Below are positions 1 through 8,094 of a DNA stretch of 64,000 nt, one piece after another (position 1 is the stretch's first letter; each line of letters begins with the position of its first letter). Where the stretch lies: NCBI RefSeq assembly GCF_041224545.1, contig NZ_JBGFGP010000151.1, forward strand, positions 1 through 64,000, written 5' to 3'. Below the pieces are notes generated by a model. It worked only from the letters and a program-made list of their open reading frames with translations. It was not told the DNA's origin and ran no database searches. This DNA comes from Sedimentitalea sp041224545 (GTDB taxonomy: Bacteria > Pseudomonadota > Alphaproteobacteria > Rhodobacterales > Rhodobacteraceae). The position numbers were made by a program, and so were the translations under genes.

Positions 1-766
1 ACGCCTTCGGCTCGCGCGCGAAGTTCCAGAGCCGGAACAGGGACCATTCCGAACGCCGCTCCTCGGCCACGGCCAGCTCGGTGCGGCTGATGTGGAAAGG
101 GGTGCGTTCCCAGCCATTCGTCGTCTTCACCTCGACTAGGCGCAGGCGGCCATCCGGCGCGAAGCTGGCGATATCGTAGCCCGCACCATCGCCATCCTCC
201 TCCGACACCCACCGAACCCTCCGCGCAAGGTCGTCGCGGCCCGCTGATTTAAGGGTTGCACGCTCGTGCGCTAGGACGCGCTCCTCACCGGCACGGCCGA
301 GGGTGCGGTTTCTCTCGTCTCTCGCCGCGACATCGAATTTTCGGGCGATGTGCAGCATCTGCTCCAGCTCCTGCGGCGGCGGCTGGTTCGACAGCGTGGG
401 CGGCGGCCCGATCCAGATCGGCGCGGCGTCAGCCAGGCCGGTCGGCGGTCGCGCAGCAGGACGGCGACCAAGCCAAGCCGGGTTCAGCGCCAGCCAGCGC
501 GCCACGGCATCCACCAGCGTCATCTGGAAATTGAAGGCGGGCTTGTAGCCCGGGATCCAGTCTTCACCCAGCCCCTTCAGCACCGCGCTGATGTTCTGGT
601 GCTTGAACTCGACCGATCCCTCAGATCTATCGTTCAGCAAAGGCAGTAGCGCCCGTCGATGCTCGGCCTTGTTGTAGCGGTGCCCAGCGATGTCATCGGC
701 CAGCATCGCGAAGTAATCCGCGACGATCAGGTCGTTTTCTTCATCTGTCCAGGGCACAGTCGACAT
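1..766 (-). CDS. DUF3883 (NOV_C) domain protein, C-terminus cut by window edge
   Basis: An open frame of 255 codons runs leftward from ATG at 766 and leaves the window without a stop. The N-terminal ~100 residues (starting MSTVPWTDEENDL) form a conserved helical head with the segment FKHQNISAVLKGLGEDW. The C-terminal part carries GYDIASF (196-202) and LVEVKTT (210-216). This D198...E212-x-K214 arrangement is that of PD-(D/E)xK nuclease folds and matches the DUF3883/NOV_C family, which is often found in restriction or other defence loci. The domain is nearly complete before the edge. It ends 350 bases from the 3' end of a tRNA-Ser gene, so island cargo is possible. The biochemical role is unknown; nuclease activity is inferred from fold only. 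Confidence 0.8.
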   Translation of the reverse strand, partial: MSTVPWTDEENDLIVADYFAMLADDIAGHRYNKAEHRRALLPLLNDRSEGSVEFKHQNISAVLKGLGEDWIPGYKPAFNFQMTLVDAVARWLALNPAWLGRRPAARPPTGLADAAPIWIGPPPTLSNQPPPQELEQMLHIARKFDVAARDERNRTLGRAGEERVLAHERATLKSAGRDDLARRVRWVSEEDGDGAGYDIASFAPDGRLRLVEVKTTNGWERTPFHISRTELAVAEERRSEWSLFRLWNFAREPKA

Positions 767-1115
767 GCCGCCAGGCTAGGGGCGGAAACTGCGTTTGTCA
801 TCAGAGACTTCGCGCGAGCGTTCGCACTGTTTCCAAGAACCACGCCGCTTTCGGGTGTCTCTGTTCGCGTTGATGGCGGTCGAGCCTGCCTCAACTGCGG
901 CGCAGTCCATTCTCGCCAAGCCTCTGAAAAGAATACCAGTTTCAATTCCGTCTCAATCTGGGTGCGGGGCGGATGGAAAGAGACGCGGGACGTTCGGAGA
1001 CCAATTTTGGCCAAACGACCAGTCTCCGAAAGTCGGATGGCATCGCTAAACCCCTTTGAACCAAAAAGAAAAAAGGCCCCGCTAGGAACCTCATCTCGGG
1101 TTTGCGAATAGTTGG
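767..1115. other. non-coding stretch between DUF3883 gene and tRNA-Ser
   Basis: These 349 bases hold no convincing gene. Short open frames on both strands lack ribosome sites and codon bias. An A-rich run near 1060-1075 lies just past the tRNA 3' end on its transcript and could mark termination. The upstream region of the DUF3883 gene must lie here, but no clear promoter was seen. Confidence 0.5.
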
Positions 1116-1205
1116 TGGCGGAGAGACAGGGATTCGAACCCTGGAGACGGTCTCCCGCCTACACACTTTCCAGGCGTGCGCCTTCGACCACTCGGCCACC
1201 TCTCC
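1116..1205 (-). tRNA. tRNA-Ser (anticodon GGA)
   Basis: Read on the minus strand, the gene starts GGAGAGGTGGCCGAGTGG and ends with GGTTCGAATCC (T arm), a TCTCTCC acceptor strand, a G discriminator and an encoded CCA (1118-1116). The acceptor stem pairs over seven positions. The anticodon stem CACGC/GTGTG closes the loop CTGGAAA, giving anticodon GGA (complement at 1169-1171), which reads UCC/UCU. A long variable arm (GCGGGAGACCGTC) confirms a class II serine tRNA. Length is 90 nt with CCA. The ~250 bases upstream (1206-1462) show no other gene. Confidence 0.97.
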
Positions 1206-1462
1206 GTGGGGGCGATATGTGCCGGAACATGCGGGGTATTGCAAGCTGGAAAACGACCGTTGCAACGCTGACCTTTTGCGATCGCGTTTCGGCGCAGCCG
1301 GGCGACTGACTTGCTGCGGCGGATGCCACCCCGCCGCCGGGGCCGATCTGCAATTCCTGCTGTGATCGGGCGGCGCCACCGCGTGCAGAAGCGGGTGCGA
1401 GGCATGGACAAACCCCGGCAGGCATGGCACGCAACTGTTCAGATCAACAGGAGCACGTGTTC

Positions 1463-1972
1463 ATGTCCGACCTCACCATCGTTCCCGGCCCTGACACCAG
1501 TCGCGCCTATCGCATGGCGCTCGGGTGTTTCGGCACCGGTGTCACGGTGGTCACGACTGCGACAGAGGATGGCCCGCTGGCGATGACGGCGAATTCCTTT
1601 GCCTCTGTCTCGCTCGAACCGGCCATGGTGCTCTGGTGCGCTGCCAAGCATTCGAAGCGGTACAACGCCTTTGCCAATGCGCGAGATTACGCGATCCACA
1701 TTCTCGCCGAGGACCAGATGGACCTGGCGGTGCATTTTTCTCGTGTCGGCACCGATTTTTCACCCACCAGCTGGCAGCCGGATGAGGCGGGCGTGCCGAT
1801 CCTGCAGGGGTGTATCGCGCGGTTCGATTGTCGGCAGACCGCTCTGCACGACGCCGGGGATCACACGATCATCGTCGGCGAGGTGCAGCGCGTCATGCGC
1901 CGTCAGGGCACCGGCCTGTTGCACAAATCAGGACAATATGGCGGCTTCAGCGGCTTTGACGAACGGGCCTAG
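1463..1972 (+). CDS. flavin reductase family protein (HpaC-like)
   Basis: A 169-residue protein of the flavin reductase-like (PF01613) family, which binds FMN and uses NAD(P)H to supply reduced flavin to two-component monooxygenases. Family features are FGTGVTVVTT near the N-terminus, MTANSFASVSLEPAMVLWC in the flavin-binding barrel, and a C-terminal segment ending in HKSGQYGGFSGF. The ATG at 1463 was chosen because AGGAG sits nine bases upstream; an earlier in-frame ATG at 1424 has no ribosome site. The stop overlaps, tail to tail, that of the convergent DUF6505 gene by four bases. No oxygenase partner is adjacent, so the physiological partner is unknown; an hpa-type partner elsewhere is possible. 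Confidence 0.88.
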   Translation: MSDLTIVPGPDTSRAYRMALGCFGTGVTVVTTATEDGPLAMTANSFASVSLEPAMVLWCAAKHSKRYNAFANARDYAIHILAEDQMDLAVHFSRVGTDFSPTSWQPDEAGVPILQGCIARFDCRQTALHDAGDHTIIVGEVQRVMRRQGTGLLHKSGQYGGFSGFDERA

Positions 1973-2448
1973 CCGCCGGGCGATCCATGCACGGCAAACT
2001 GGTCGAGCCCCGCAGACTGTGGCTTGATGGTCCGGTAGGTCTCGCGCACTCCGGCCTCTGTCAGTTCTCTTGCCACCGTGATCAACGTATTGGCATCATG
2101 TTCTTCGCAGAGTTCGGCCATATGCGCGATCTCCTGCTGCGCAACGTCGCGGGCCTCGTCCACCGACGGGGCACCGTAGAGGTCAACGAAATGCCGCGCC
2201 AGGGCGTCGGTCAGCGTCGCGACTTCGCCCGGTTGCACCTGCGTGACCGCCACGAATGTCACCCGACCGAATGTTTCCAGACCAAGCCAGCCATTGGCAA
2301 AGGCCTGTCGGGCCTTGCCGCTCAGATCGGCCTCGGTCCAGTTGGAAAACTCGAACCCGCCAGAGATGCACCATTCACCGGTGCGCGCAGGGTTGCTGAA
2401 CACGTTTCGATCACTGTCATCGAAATGAATGGCGCGGGCCAGCTTCAT
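1969..2448 (-). CDS. DUF6505 family protein
   Basis: A 159-residue acidic protein with no signal peptide or membrane segment. It begins MKLARAIHFDDSDRNVF and contains the segment GEWCISGGFEFSNW. I recognise it as the small conserved protein that accompanies the Mrp/ligase pair beside alphaproteobacterial formate dehydrogenase loci (DUF6505). Its ATG overlaps the stop of the upstream ligase-like gene by four bases (ATGA), so the two are translationally coupled. It is the last gene of the leftward arm. Function is unknown; a role in metalloenzyme maturation is inferred only from neighbours. Confidence 0.7.
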   Translation of the reverse strand: MKLARAIHFDDSDRNVFSNPARTGEWCISGGFEFSNWTEADLSGKARQAFANGWLGLETFGRVTFVAVTQVQPGEVATLTDALARHFVDLYGAPSVDEARDVAQQEIAHMAELCEEHDANTLITVARELTEAGVRETYRTIKPQSAGLDQFAVHGSPGG

Positions 2449-3155
2449 TTGTCTTCTCCCAGCAGGGTGCTCAGCGGTACCAGGTGCGTGGCCGCGTCAT
2501 CGCGCAGCAACATACCGAAACGCTCGTCCGTGCCAAGCAGGCAGCCGCTCCGCCCCGCATAGGCGACCGGCTGGCCGATACTGTGCAACAGGCCGGACCA
2601 GGCGGCGTGCAGCGGCGCATTGCCCTCTTCACTCCAGCGATTGATCCAGACCAGACAGTGACGCGCCCAGCTTTCGAGGAGGAGCACGGAGTCCACCTCG
2701 GCACAGCCTTCGTCATAAAGCGCGGTAACATCGGGAGTATCTCCGGGGTTGTCGCCGGTCTGAAGAAGGGTCAGATCCAGCCCGATGACCAGCCAGTCGG
2801 GCACATCGTCCGCGGCCGCCCGTGCTGCCGATGCCCGTAGACGGCCGCACTGCGCACCGTTCACCCGGATGCCGCCGTCCCAGTCGAGATGCACAGCCAC
2901 TTCGGGCGGCGACAGAGCGCCAAGCGCATTCTGAAATCCGACGGCGCATAACGGCAGCATCGCCATGGCATCTTCGATCGTGACTTCCGGCGCAAGGACC
3001 ATCGCGGCGCGCAAGCGGTCGGCCTGGACGTTGTGCACGATGGTGCCGCTGTCACATCCGCGCACCGCCATGTCACGCGCCAGATCGAACGGGTCGCCTT
3101 GCCCCTCTGCCGCCACGCCGACCATCAAGGGTGGAAAGCGTGGCGTCACGATCAT
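2445..3155 (-). CDS. biotin/lipoate--protein ligase family protein (DUF4444 type)
   Basis: A 236-residue protein resembling biotin/lipoate protein ligases, with an N-terminal catalytic-like region (residues ~5-170) followed by a short C-terminal DUF4444-type domain (GRSGCLLGTDERFGMLLRD). The family attaches biotin or lipoate to carrier lysines, but the usual GRGR-type biotin motif is not evident here, so activity is uncertain. It is coupled by ATGA overlaps both to mrp upstream and to DUF6505 downstream. Fixed association with a formate dehydrogenase locus suggests a maturation or redox role rather than housekeeping biotinylation; this is inference. Confidence 0.7.
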   Translation of the reverse strand: MIVTPRFPPLMVGVAAEGQGDPFDLARDMAVRGCDSGTIVHNVQADRLRAAMVLAPEVTIEDAMAMLPLCAVGFQNALGALSPPEVAVHLDWDGGIRVNGAQCGRLRASAARAAADDVPDWLVIGLDLTLLQTGDNPGDTPDVTALYDEGCAEVDSVLLLESWARHCLVWINRWSEEGNAPLHAAWSGLLHSIGQPVAYAGRSGCLLGTDERFGMLLRDDAATHLVPLSTLLGEDK

Positions 3156-4213
3156 GACTGACCCTTGGCGATCAGATTGCGGGCCACATGGCGAAACGCC
3201 TCCGCCTGCGCGCTGTCGGGTTTGCTCACCACAACCGGGGCGCCCCCGTCGGCGGCAAGCCGGATGTCGAGGTGCAGTGGGATTTCAGAGAGCAGCGGCA
3301 CGCCCAGCTTTTCGGCCTCTGCAACGACGCCCCCATGCCCGAATACGTGCTCTTCATGACCGCAATTCGAACAGATATGCGTGCTCATGTTCTCGATCAT
3401 GCCGAGAATCGGCGTGTTCAATTGCCGGAACATGTCGATCGCCTTGCGCGCGTCCAACAGCGCCACGTCCTGCGGCGTGCTGACGATGATGGCGCCGTCG
3501 ACCGCGAATTTCTGACACAGGGTCAGTTGCACGTCGCCGGTGCCCGGCGGCAGGTCGACCACCAACACATCCAGCGCGCCCCATTGCACCTGCATCATCA
3601 TCTGCTGCAACGCCCCCATCAGCATGGGTCCGCGCCATACGACCGCCTGGTTTTCGTTGGTCATCAAACCAAGCGACATCATCGTGACACCATGATTGCG
3701 CAGCGGAAGGATGGTCTTGCCATCCGGGCTGGCGGGGCGTCCGGAAACGCCAAGCATGCGCGGCTGGCTGGGGCCGTAGACATCCGCATCCAGCAGTCCA
3801 ACGCGCCGCCCCTCGGCGGCAAGGGCACAGGCCAGGTTCGCCGACACCGTCGATTTGCCGACACCGCCCTTGCCCGAGGCAATCGCGATGATCCGGTCGA
3901 CACCCGGCACCTTTTGCGGCCCTTTGGGTTCCGCCGGCTTGGCCGGTTTCAGATCGGGCGGCGCCTTGTCGCTATGTGCGGTCATCATCGCCGACACGCT
4001 GCGGATACCATCCAACGCCTTGACCCGCGCCTCTGCGTCTGCGCGAACGGGTTCCATCACCTTGGCATGCGCCGGGTCGATCTCCAGCACGAACCGCACC
4101 GCGCCTCCTTCGACGTTCAGCGCCCGCACGATCCCGGCAGCGACGATATCCTGACCGCTTGCGGGATCCGTGATCTGTTTCAGTTCGGCCAGAACCGCCT
4201 CGCGCGTCGCCAT
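3152..4213 (-). CDS. Mrp/NBP35 (ApbC) family Fe-S cluster carrier ATPase
   Basis: A 353-residue cytosolic protein. Residues 1-95 form an MIP18/DUF59-type domain, then a proline-rich linker, then a ParA/MinD-type P-loop with deviant Walker A GKGGVGKS (114-121), the DADVYGPSQPRMLG segment and a C-terminal CSNCGHEE motif whose CxxC holds a bridging [4Fe-4S] cluster. The family transfers Fe-S clusters to apo-proteins. It lies between DUF6494 (three-base gap) and the ligase-like gene (ATGA overlap). Placement next to a formate dehydrogenase with many clusters suggests service to FdhA/FdhB or the polyferredoxin; a general housekeeping role is equally possible. Confidence 0.92.
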   Translation of the reverse strand: MATREAVLAELKQITDPASGQDIVAAGIVRALNVEGGAVRFVLEIDPAHAKVMEPVRADAEARVKALDGIRSVSAMMTAHSDKAPPDLKPAKPAEPKGPQKVPGVDRIIAIASGKGGVGKSTVSANLACALAAEGRRVGLLDADVYGPSQPRMLGVSGRPASPDGKTILPLRNHGVTMMSLGLMTNENQAVVWRGPMLMGALQQMMMQVQWGALDVLVVDLPPGTGDVQLTLCQKFAVDGAIIVSTPQDVALLDARKAIDMFRQLNTPILGMIENMSTHICSNCGHEEHVFGHGGVVAEAEKLGVPLLSEIPLHLDIRLAADGGAPVVVSKPDSAQAEAFRHVARNLIAKGQS

Positions 4214-4216
4214 TGC

Positions 4217-4411
4217 TCAGTCGGTCCCCTTGATGGTGCCGGTCACGACATGTTCGACGTCCAGACCGTCAATGGTCAGCACAACCTTCGCCTCATAGGT
4301 CTTGCCCTGCGTGTTGCCCGCCTTGCGCAAACCTTCCTCGATCGCCTGCTGGCTGGTCACACCCACCTGCTTGAGGAATTTGCGCATCGACATGTTGAAT
4401 TCTTCGCTCAT
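4217..4411 (-). CDS. DUF6494 family small protein
   Basis: A 64-residue protein beginning MSEEFNMSMRKFLKQVGV and containing TSQQAIEEGLRKAG and a beta-rich end (VVLTIDGLDVEHVVTGTI). The ATG at 4411 is preferred because an AGGAG lies seven bases upstream; the ATG at 4417 would be almost on top of it. It is the first gene of the leftward mrp operon. I recognise the DUF6494 type, which goes with these formate dehydrogenase loci. There is no known activity; the fold looks like a helix-turn-helix-like head plus a beta hairpin. The three-base gap to mrp implies co-translation. Confidence 0.75.
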   Translation of the reverse strand: MSEEFNMSMRKFLKQVGVTSQQAIEEGLRKAGNTQGKTYEAKVVLTIDGLDVEHVVTGTIKGTD

Positions 4412-4767
4412 CGTCATTCTCCTGTCCGGTTCCTGCACTTGACGCGGCGCATCATGCCCCCTGGGGACTCACAAGATGCACGCCCTGCTTCTTTGCCTCA
4501 CTCTGTTGCCGAGTTCCAGCCCGGTCGCCACCCAGGACACCCCCGAACTCGCAGCGCCCGGCCAGTTGGTCGAAATCGGTTTGCGACAACATATGCTGCC
4601 GAGGTATCGCTCAGGACATCGCTGCGCGTCGTTCATGATCCGTCCGGTTCCATGATCATTGGCGCATCGCCCATAGCGCCAGTCAAACTGAACAAGGACG
4701 GCATGGAAGCAATACTTGCCGATGTTGCACGCCCCAGCGCCGCAAATCTCGGCCCACTTCTCTCCTT
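4412..4767 (+). other. intergenic region with possible decayed signal-peptide ORF
   Basis: These 356 bases separate the polyferredoxin stop from DUF6494 and must hold the latter's promoter. On the plus strand an ATG at 4475 opens a 59-codon frame (MHALLLCLTLLPSSSP...) that looks like a signal peptide. Shortly before its stop another frame becomes open and continues to TGA at 4772 with segments such as VVHDPSGSMIIGASP. A one-base shift would join them. This could be a decayed secreted-protein gene or chance in GC-rich DNA; codon bias is weak. Confidence 0.25.
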
Positions 4768-6723
4768 TCAGTGATCCCTCCGTCCCGACAGGTAATCGTC
4801 TGTGGTCCGCACCCTTGGTTTGTCATTACCTGCAAACGGGTTGTCGGTGTTGCGGAACTGGCGGTTGACGCGACAATCGTCGCACATCCGGATCAGCTTT
4901 GCCTGCTCGCTGCTCGCGAACATCGGGTGGCTGCCGGCGAGCTTGTCCATGACCCGCTCAACGGTCGATTTCACGCCAAAGAGCGCGCCGCATTCGATAC
5001 AGGCAAATGGCTCTTCCTCGTGCAGCACGCGCTGCGTCAGGGCCGCGTCGCTGGTATCCATCTGCGGGGTCAGCGTAATCGCCTGTTCCGGACAGATCGT
5101 GCGGCAGATCCCGCATTGCAGGCAGGCATCTTCCTGGAACCGGAGTTGCGGCATATCGGGGTTGTCGATCAATGCCCCCGACGGGCAGAGCGATACACAG
5201 GACAGGCACAGGCTGCACGCATCGGTATCGACCTGTACTGCCCCATAGGGCGCGCCCGCCGGCAAGGGCAGCGGCGCGTCCGCCGCGGGGTTCAGGGCCT
5301 GGGCGGAGAGCCGGGCAATCTGGCGGCGATTACCAAGCGTCAGAACCGGAGATACATCGACCGGATCGACCGTGGCCGCGTAGAGCGCATCGCTCATCAG
5401 ATCGGGATCGCTCTCGTCGAGCAGGATCACCCGACCCGCCGCTCCCATCGCCTCGGCAAGTGTGGCTTCACGCAACAGCGCATCGCGCTCGGTTGCGGGC
5501 GCAAGCAGCACATGGACCGAGGCAAAGCCCTGCGCCAGTGCCGCGAGCATTTCCGCATGCCCGAAACCCGAGACAACGCCAAGTTCCAATGGAATGACAT
5601 CGGCAGGCAGACCCCGCCCGAACCGCGCGGCCAGCCGGATCATCTCGGCACCGTGAGCGTCATGCACCAACAATCGTGGTGTGGCGCCACCTGCGGCCCG
5701 GAACGCCTCGGCCAGCCTGCGCAATCTTGTGACCACATGGCCAACCGGTGGATCCTGGTAGGTGATCGCCGTCGACGGGCACAGGGCGGCACAGGAGCCG
5801 CACCCCGCGCAAACCATCGGATCAATCGCAACCTGGTCTCCATCAGGAGTGATCGCGCCCGTCGGACAGATATCCAGACACTTAGAACAGCCGACTTGCC
5901 CGGCCCGCGAATGGGCGCACAGCGTCTCGTCCAGCCGGACATAGAGCGGCTTTTCAAACGTCCCGGTCATTTGCACCGCTTCAAACGCACATTTCTGAAC
6001 CGCGCTCCGGTCACGCGGATCGGCGCGCAGATAGCCTTCGCGCTTCTCGGGTGCCGGCACCATCGGAGTGGCACCGCTGACGTCGATCACGATATCACAG
6101 GTCGAGCGCGCTCCATCCTGCGGTGCCCCCCAGCCAAACGTGCCACGCCCACCCGGAACAACCTGTTGCAGGGCGTCGATCAGGATCTCGAAACCGCCGA
6201 ACGCGCCGCTTACACGCGTCAGACGCCCGCGCACTACATCGAATGTCCGCAGCGCCGGTGGTTCCGTATCGTCGGTCAAGAACACCGTAACGGCCAGCGC
6301 ATCGGCAAGCTGCGCCGCGAGTTCCAGCGCTACCTCACCCGGCCCCACGATGAAACAGACCCCGTGCGAGACCACATCGACGCTGCGCCGTTCGGGTGCG
6401 GGCAACAGCGCCTCGGCCACCAGCGCCGCCATCTTGGGCGTGGCATCGGCGCCCTGTTCCGACCAGCCGGCCCGATCGCGCAAATCGACGGATCCCGGCT
6501 GTTCCACCCCGATTTCCTCGGCGAATTCGCCAAGACGCACCTGTTCCTGTCCGCAGGCGATAATCGCCTCGCCCCCATCCATCAACGCAGCCGCCGACAT
6601 GATCTCGGTGGTGCAAAGCGCCGAGTGCACGCGTGAACATGCAACACCGCACACGTCGGAAATGGCCTCCGGATCGATGCGCTGCGTTCCCATGCAATCA
6701 CACAGGATCAGTGACTTGGTCAT
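4768..6723 (-). CDS. polyferredoxin-like 4Fe-4S protein of the formate dehydrogenase locus
   Basis: A 651-residue soluble protein. The N-terminal ~270 residues carry cysteines and a nucleotide-fold-like region. Then come two separate pairs of ferredoxin motifs: CSKCLDICPTGAI with CAGCGSCAALCPS, and CSLCLSCVSLCPSGAL with CLQCGICRTICPEQAI. Additional CIECG and CDDC pairs follow near the C-terminus. It should bind at least four [4Fe-4S] clusters and shuttle electrons. The ATG at 6723 has GGAGG six bases upstream and gives the family-typical start MTKSLILCDCMG; an ATG 48 bases earlier lacks this. It is divergent from the DUF3305-fdh operon across 211 bases. A role in passing electrons to or from formate dehydrogenase is likely but unproven. 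Confidence 0.85.
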   Translation of the reverse strand: MTKSLILCDCMGTQRIDPEAISDVCGVACSRVHSALCTTEIMSAAALMDGGEAIIACGQEQVRLGEFAEEIGVEQPGSVDLRDRAGWSEQGADATPKMAALVAEALLPAPERRSVDVVSHGVCFIVGPGEVALELAAQLADALAVTVFLTDDTEPPALRTFDVVRGRLTRVSGAFGGFEILIDALQQVVPGGRGTFGWGAPQDGARSTCDIVIDVSGATPMVPAPEKREGYLRADPRDRSAVQKCAFEAVQMTGTFEKPLYVRLDETLCAHSRAGQVGCSKCLDICPTGAITPDGDQVAIDPMVCAGCGSCAALCPSTAITYQDPPVGHVVTRLRRLAEAFRAAGGATPRLLVHDAHGAEMIRLAARFGRGLPADVIPLELGVVSGFGHAEMLAALAQGFASVHVLLAPATERDALLREATLAEAMGAAGRVILLDESDPDLMSDALYAATVDPVDVSPVLTLGNRRQIARLSAQALNPAADAPLPLPAGAPYGAVQVDTDACSLCLSCVSLCPSGALIDNPDMPQLRFQEDACLQCGICRTICPEQAITLTPQMDTSDAALTQRVLHEEEPFACIECGALFGVKSTVERVMDKLAGSHPMFASSEQAKLIRMCDDCRVNRQFRNTDNPFAGNDKPRVRTTDDYLSGRRDH

Positions 6724-6934
6724 GGCTTCCTCCCCCGGTTTCATGTTGCTGCACCCGGGCAGCCGCGTCACGAGAGCCTAGGGCAAGCATGTCTGCAAGG
6801 TAAAGCCGGAACCGCCCTCCGACATCGGTTCGGCCGTCTACTACTTTGGTCTCAAGACCGTCACGGACACGAGCAAAAAACTTGGCGAAATCAGATTTTT
6901 GTCCCATAGTTGACGGGCGCGTAAGGGAGAAAAC
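6724..6934. promoter_or_regulatory. divergent promoter region, polyferredoxin / DUF3305-fdh operon
   Basis: These 211 bases lie between two divergent operons. A palindrome GGTCT-CA-AGACC at 6848-6859 is the only clear symmetry and could be an operator. No FNR box (TTGAT-N4-ATCAA) and no sigma-54 element were seen. The GTG start of DUF3305 at 6935 is preceded by AAGGGAG. Confidence 0.45.
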
Positions 6935-7492
6935 GTGTCACCAACGGTCGGATACAAGATCGAAATGCCCCTCGGGGTCGTTGTTCGCAAGACGCCGGGC
7001 GTAACCCGCTGGGCGAGATGGAACTGGTCGGCGGTCGCCGTGCTGCCCGGTGCGGCACCGGCGCGCTGGATGGAACTGCGACGCGAAGGCGAGGCTGTTG
7101 AATACCATGCAGCCACCATGCCCCTGATATTGTGGGCCAGCGATAGCGAGGCTTATCTGGCGAATCTTTCGGACCATCGCCCATCCATCTATGTCGTCAT
7201 GCGTGACGAGGGCGCAGGGGGGGCGCCCCTCACCATGCTGCTCGCGACCGCCTCGCCCTACGAAGGACAGGACTATGCCGACAATGGCGAGGACATTGTC
7301 GAAAAGGTGCCAATGCCCGAGGGGTTGATCGCCTGGGTGTCGGATTTCGCGTTGGCGCATCATGAACACGAGGTTTTCGTCAAACGCCGTCGCGACCGCG
7401 CGCGGATCGACCTTTACCAGGACGGCAAGGGCGATGCCCGCATCCGGCAGGCATCCGACGTCTACCGCGCCCCGAACCGGGGGCTGCCATGA
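6935..7492 (+). CDS. DUF3305 domain protein
   Basis: A 185-residue cytosolic protein with a GTG start, matching DUF3305, a family found almost only beside formate dehydrogenase genes. Features are MPLGVVVRKTPGVTRWA near the start and a C-terminal basic stretch (VKRRRDRARIDL). It is the first gene of the rightward operon and overlaps DUF3306 by ATGA. Function is unknown. Its fixed position before torD and fdhA suggests an assembly or cofactor-loading step of formate dehydrogenase. Confidence 0.87.
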   Translation: MSPTVGYKIEMPLGVVVRKTPGVTRWARWNWSAVAVLPGAAPARWMELRREGEAVEYHAATMPLILWASDSEAYLANLSDHRPSIYVVMRDEGAGGAPLTMLLATASPYEGQDYADNGEDIVEKVPMPEGLIAWVSDFALAHHEHEVFVKRRRDRARIDLYQDGKGDARIRQASDVYRAPNRGLP

Positions 7493-8094
7493 CCGCCCGC
7501 GACCCCGTTGATTTCTGGTCCCGCCGACGGGCCGCCGTCGAGGCCGAAGCCGGCGCAATCGCCGAGGCCGAAATCGACGAAAGACGCGCCGCCCTGGAGG
7601 CGCGAGAAGATTCCGAAATATTGCAGGAACTGAACCTGCCCGATCCGGACACGCTCACCTCCGACGACAATATCAGCGCCTTCATGGGCCGGCTGGTCCC
7701 CGACCGCCTGCGCCGCCGTGCGCTGCGACGCTTCTGGCGGCTCAATCCGGTCCTGGCGAATGTGGACGGCCTTGTCGACTATGGCGAGGATTTCACGGAC
7801 AAGGCAACGGTCATCGACAACCTGAAATCGGCCTATCAGGTCGGCAAGGGCATGCTGGCGCATATCGAGGCCCAGGAGGAGAGTGGCAAGACCGTCACTT
7901 CCGAACCGGCCGCTCCAGCCGACGAAGAAGAAGATGTCGAGTCACCGACGACGGCGGCAATCGCCGGGGAGGTCGCAGCCGCGACCGACACAGGCAAGGA
8001 GGCGGTCCCCGTCGGGGACCCCGACGCGCCTGTCGACCGACCGGCTCCGCGTCGCATGCGTTTCGATTTTCCCGCAGGCAGCGAGGTGTCCTGA
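7489..8094 (+). CDS. DUF3306 domain protein
   Basis: A 201-residue cytosolic protein matching DUF3306: an N-terminal DFWSRRRAAVEAE motif, a central region with LNLPDPDTL and RLVPDRLRRRALRRFWRLNP, and an acidic, low-complexity alanine/glutamate-rich tail (~130-180). It starts inside the DUF3305 stop (ATGA) and its own stop abuts the TorD ATG, so the three are read as a unit. The family is limited to formate dehydrogenase loci; its activity is not known. Confidence 0.87.
   Translation: MTARDPVDFWSRRRAAVEAEAGAIAEAEIDERRAALEAREDSEILQELNLPDPDTLTSDDNISAFMGRLVPDRLRRRALRRFWRLNPVLANVDGLVDYGEDFTDKATVIDNLKSAYQVGKGMLAHIEAQEESGKTVTSEPAAPADEEEDVESPTTAAIAGEVAAATDTGKEAVPVGDPDAPVDRPAPRRMRFDFPAGSEVS

Noticed and set aside
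1102..1434. Several overlapping short ORFs around the tRNA
   Set aside because: They run through the tRNA-Ser gene or lack ribosome sites and codon bias.
4771..6636. 621-codon open frame opposite the polyferredoxin gene
   Set aside because: Arginine/histidine-rich low-sense translation, no ribosome site; the minus strand carries clear ferredoxin motifs.
6724..6934. FNR/FnrL box in the fdh promoter region
   Set aside because: No TTGAT-N4-ATCAA or close variant was found on either strand.
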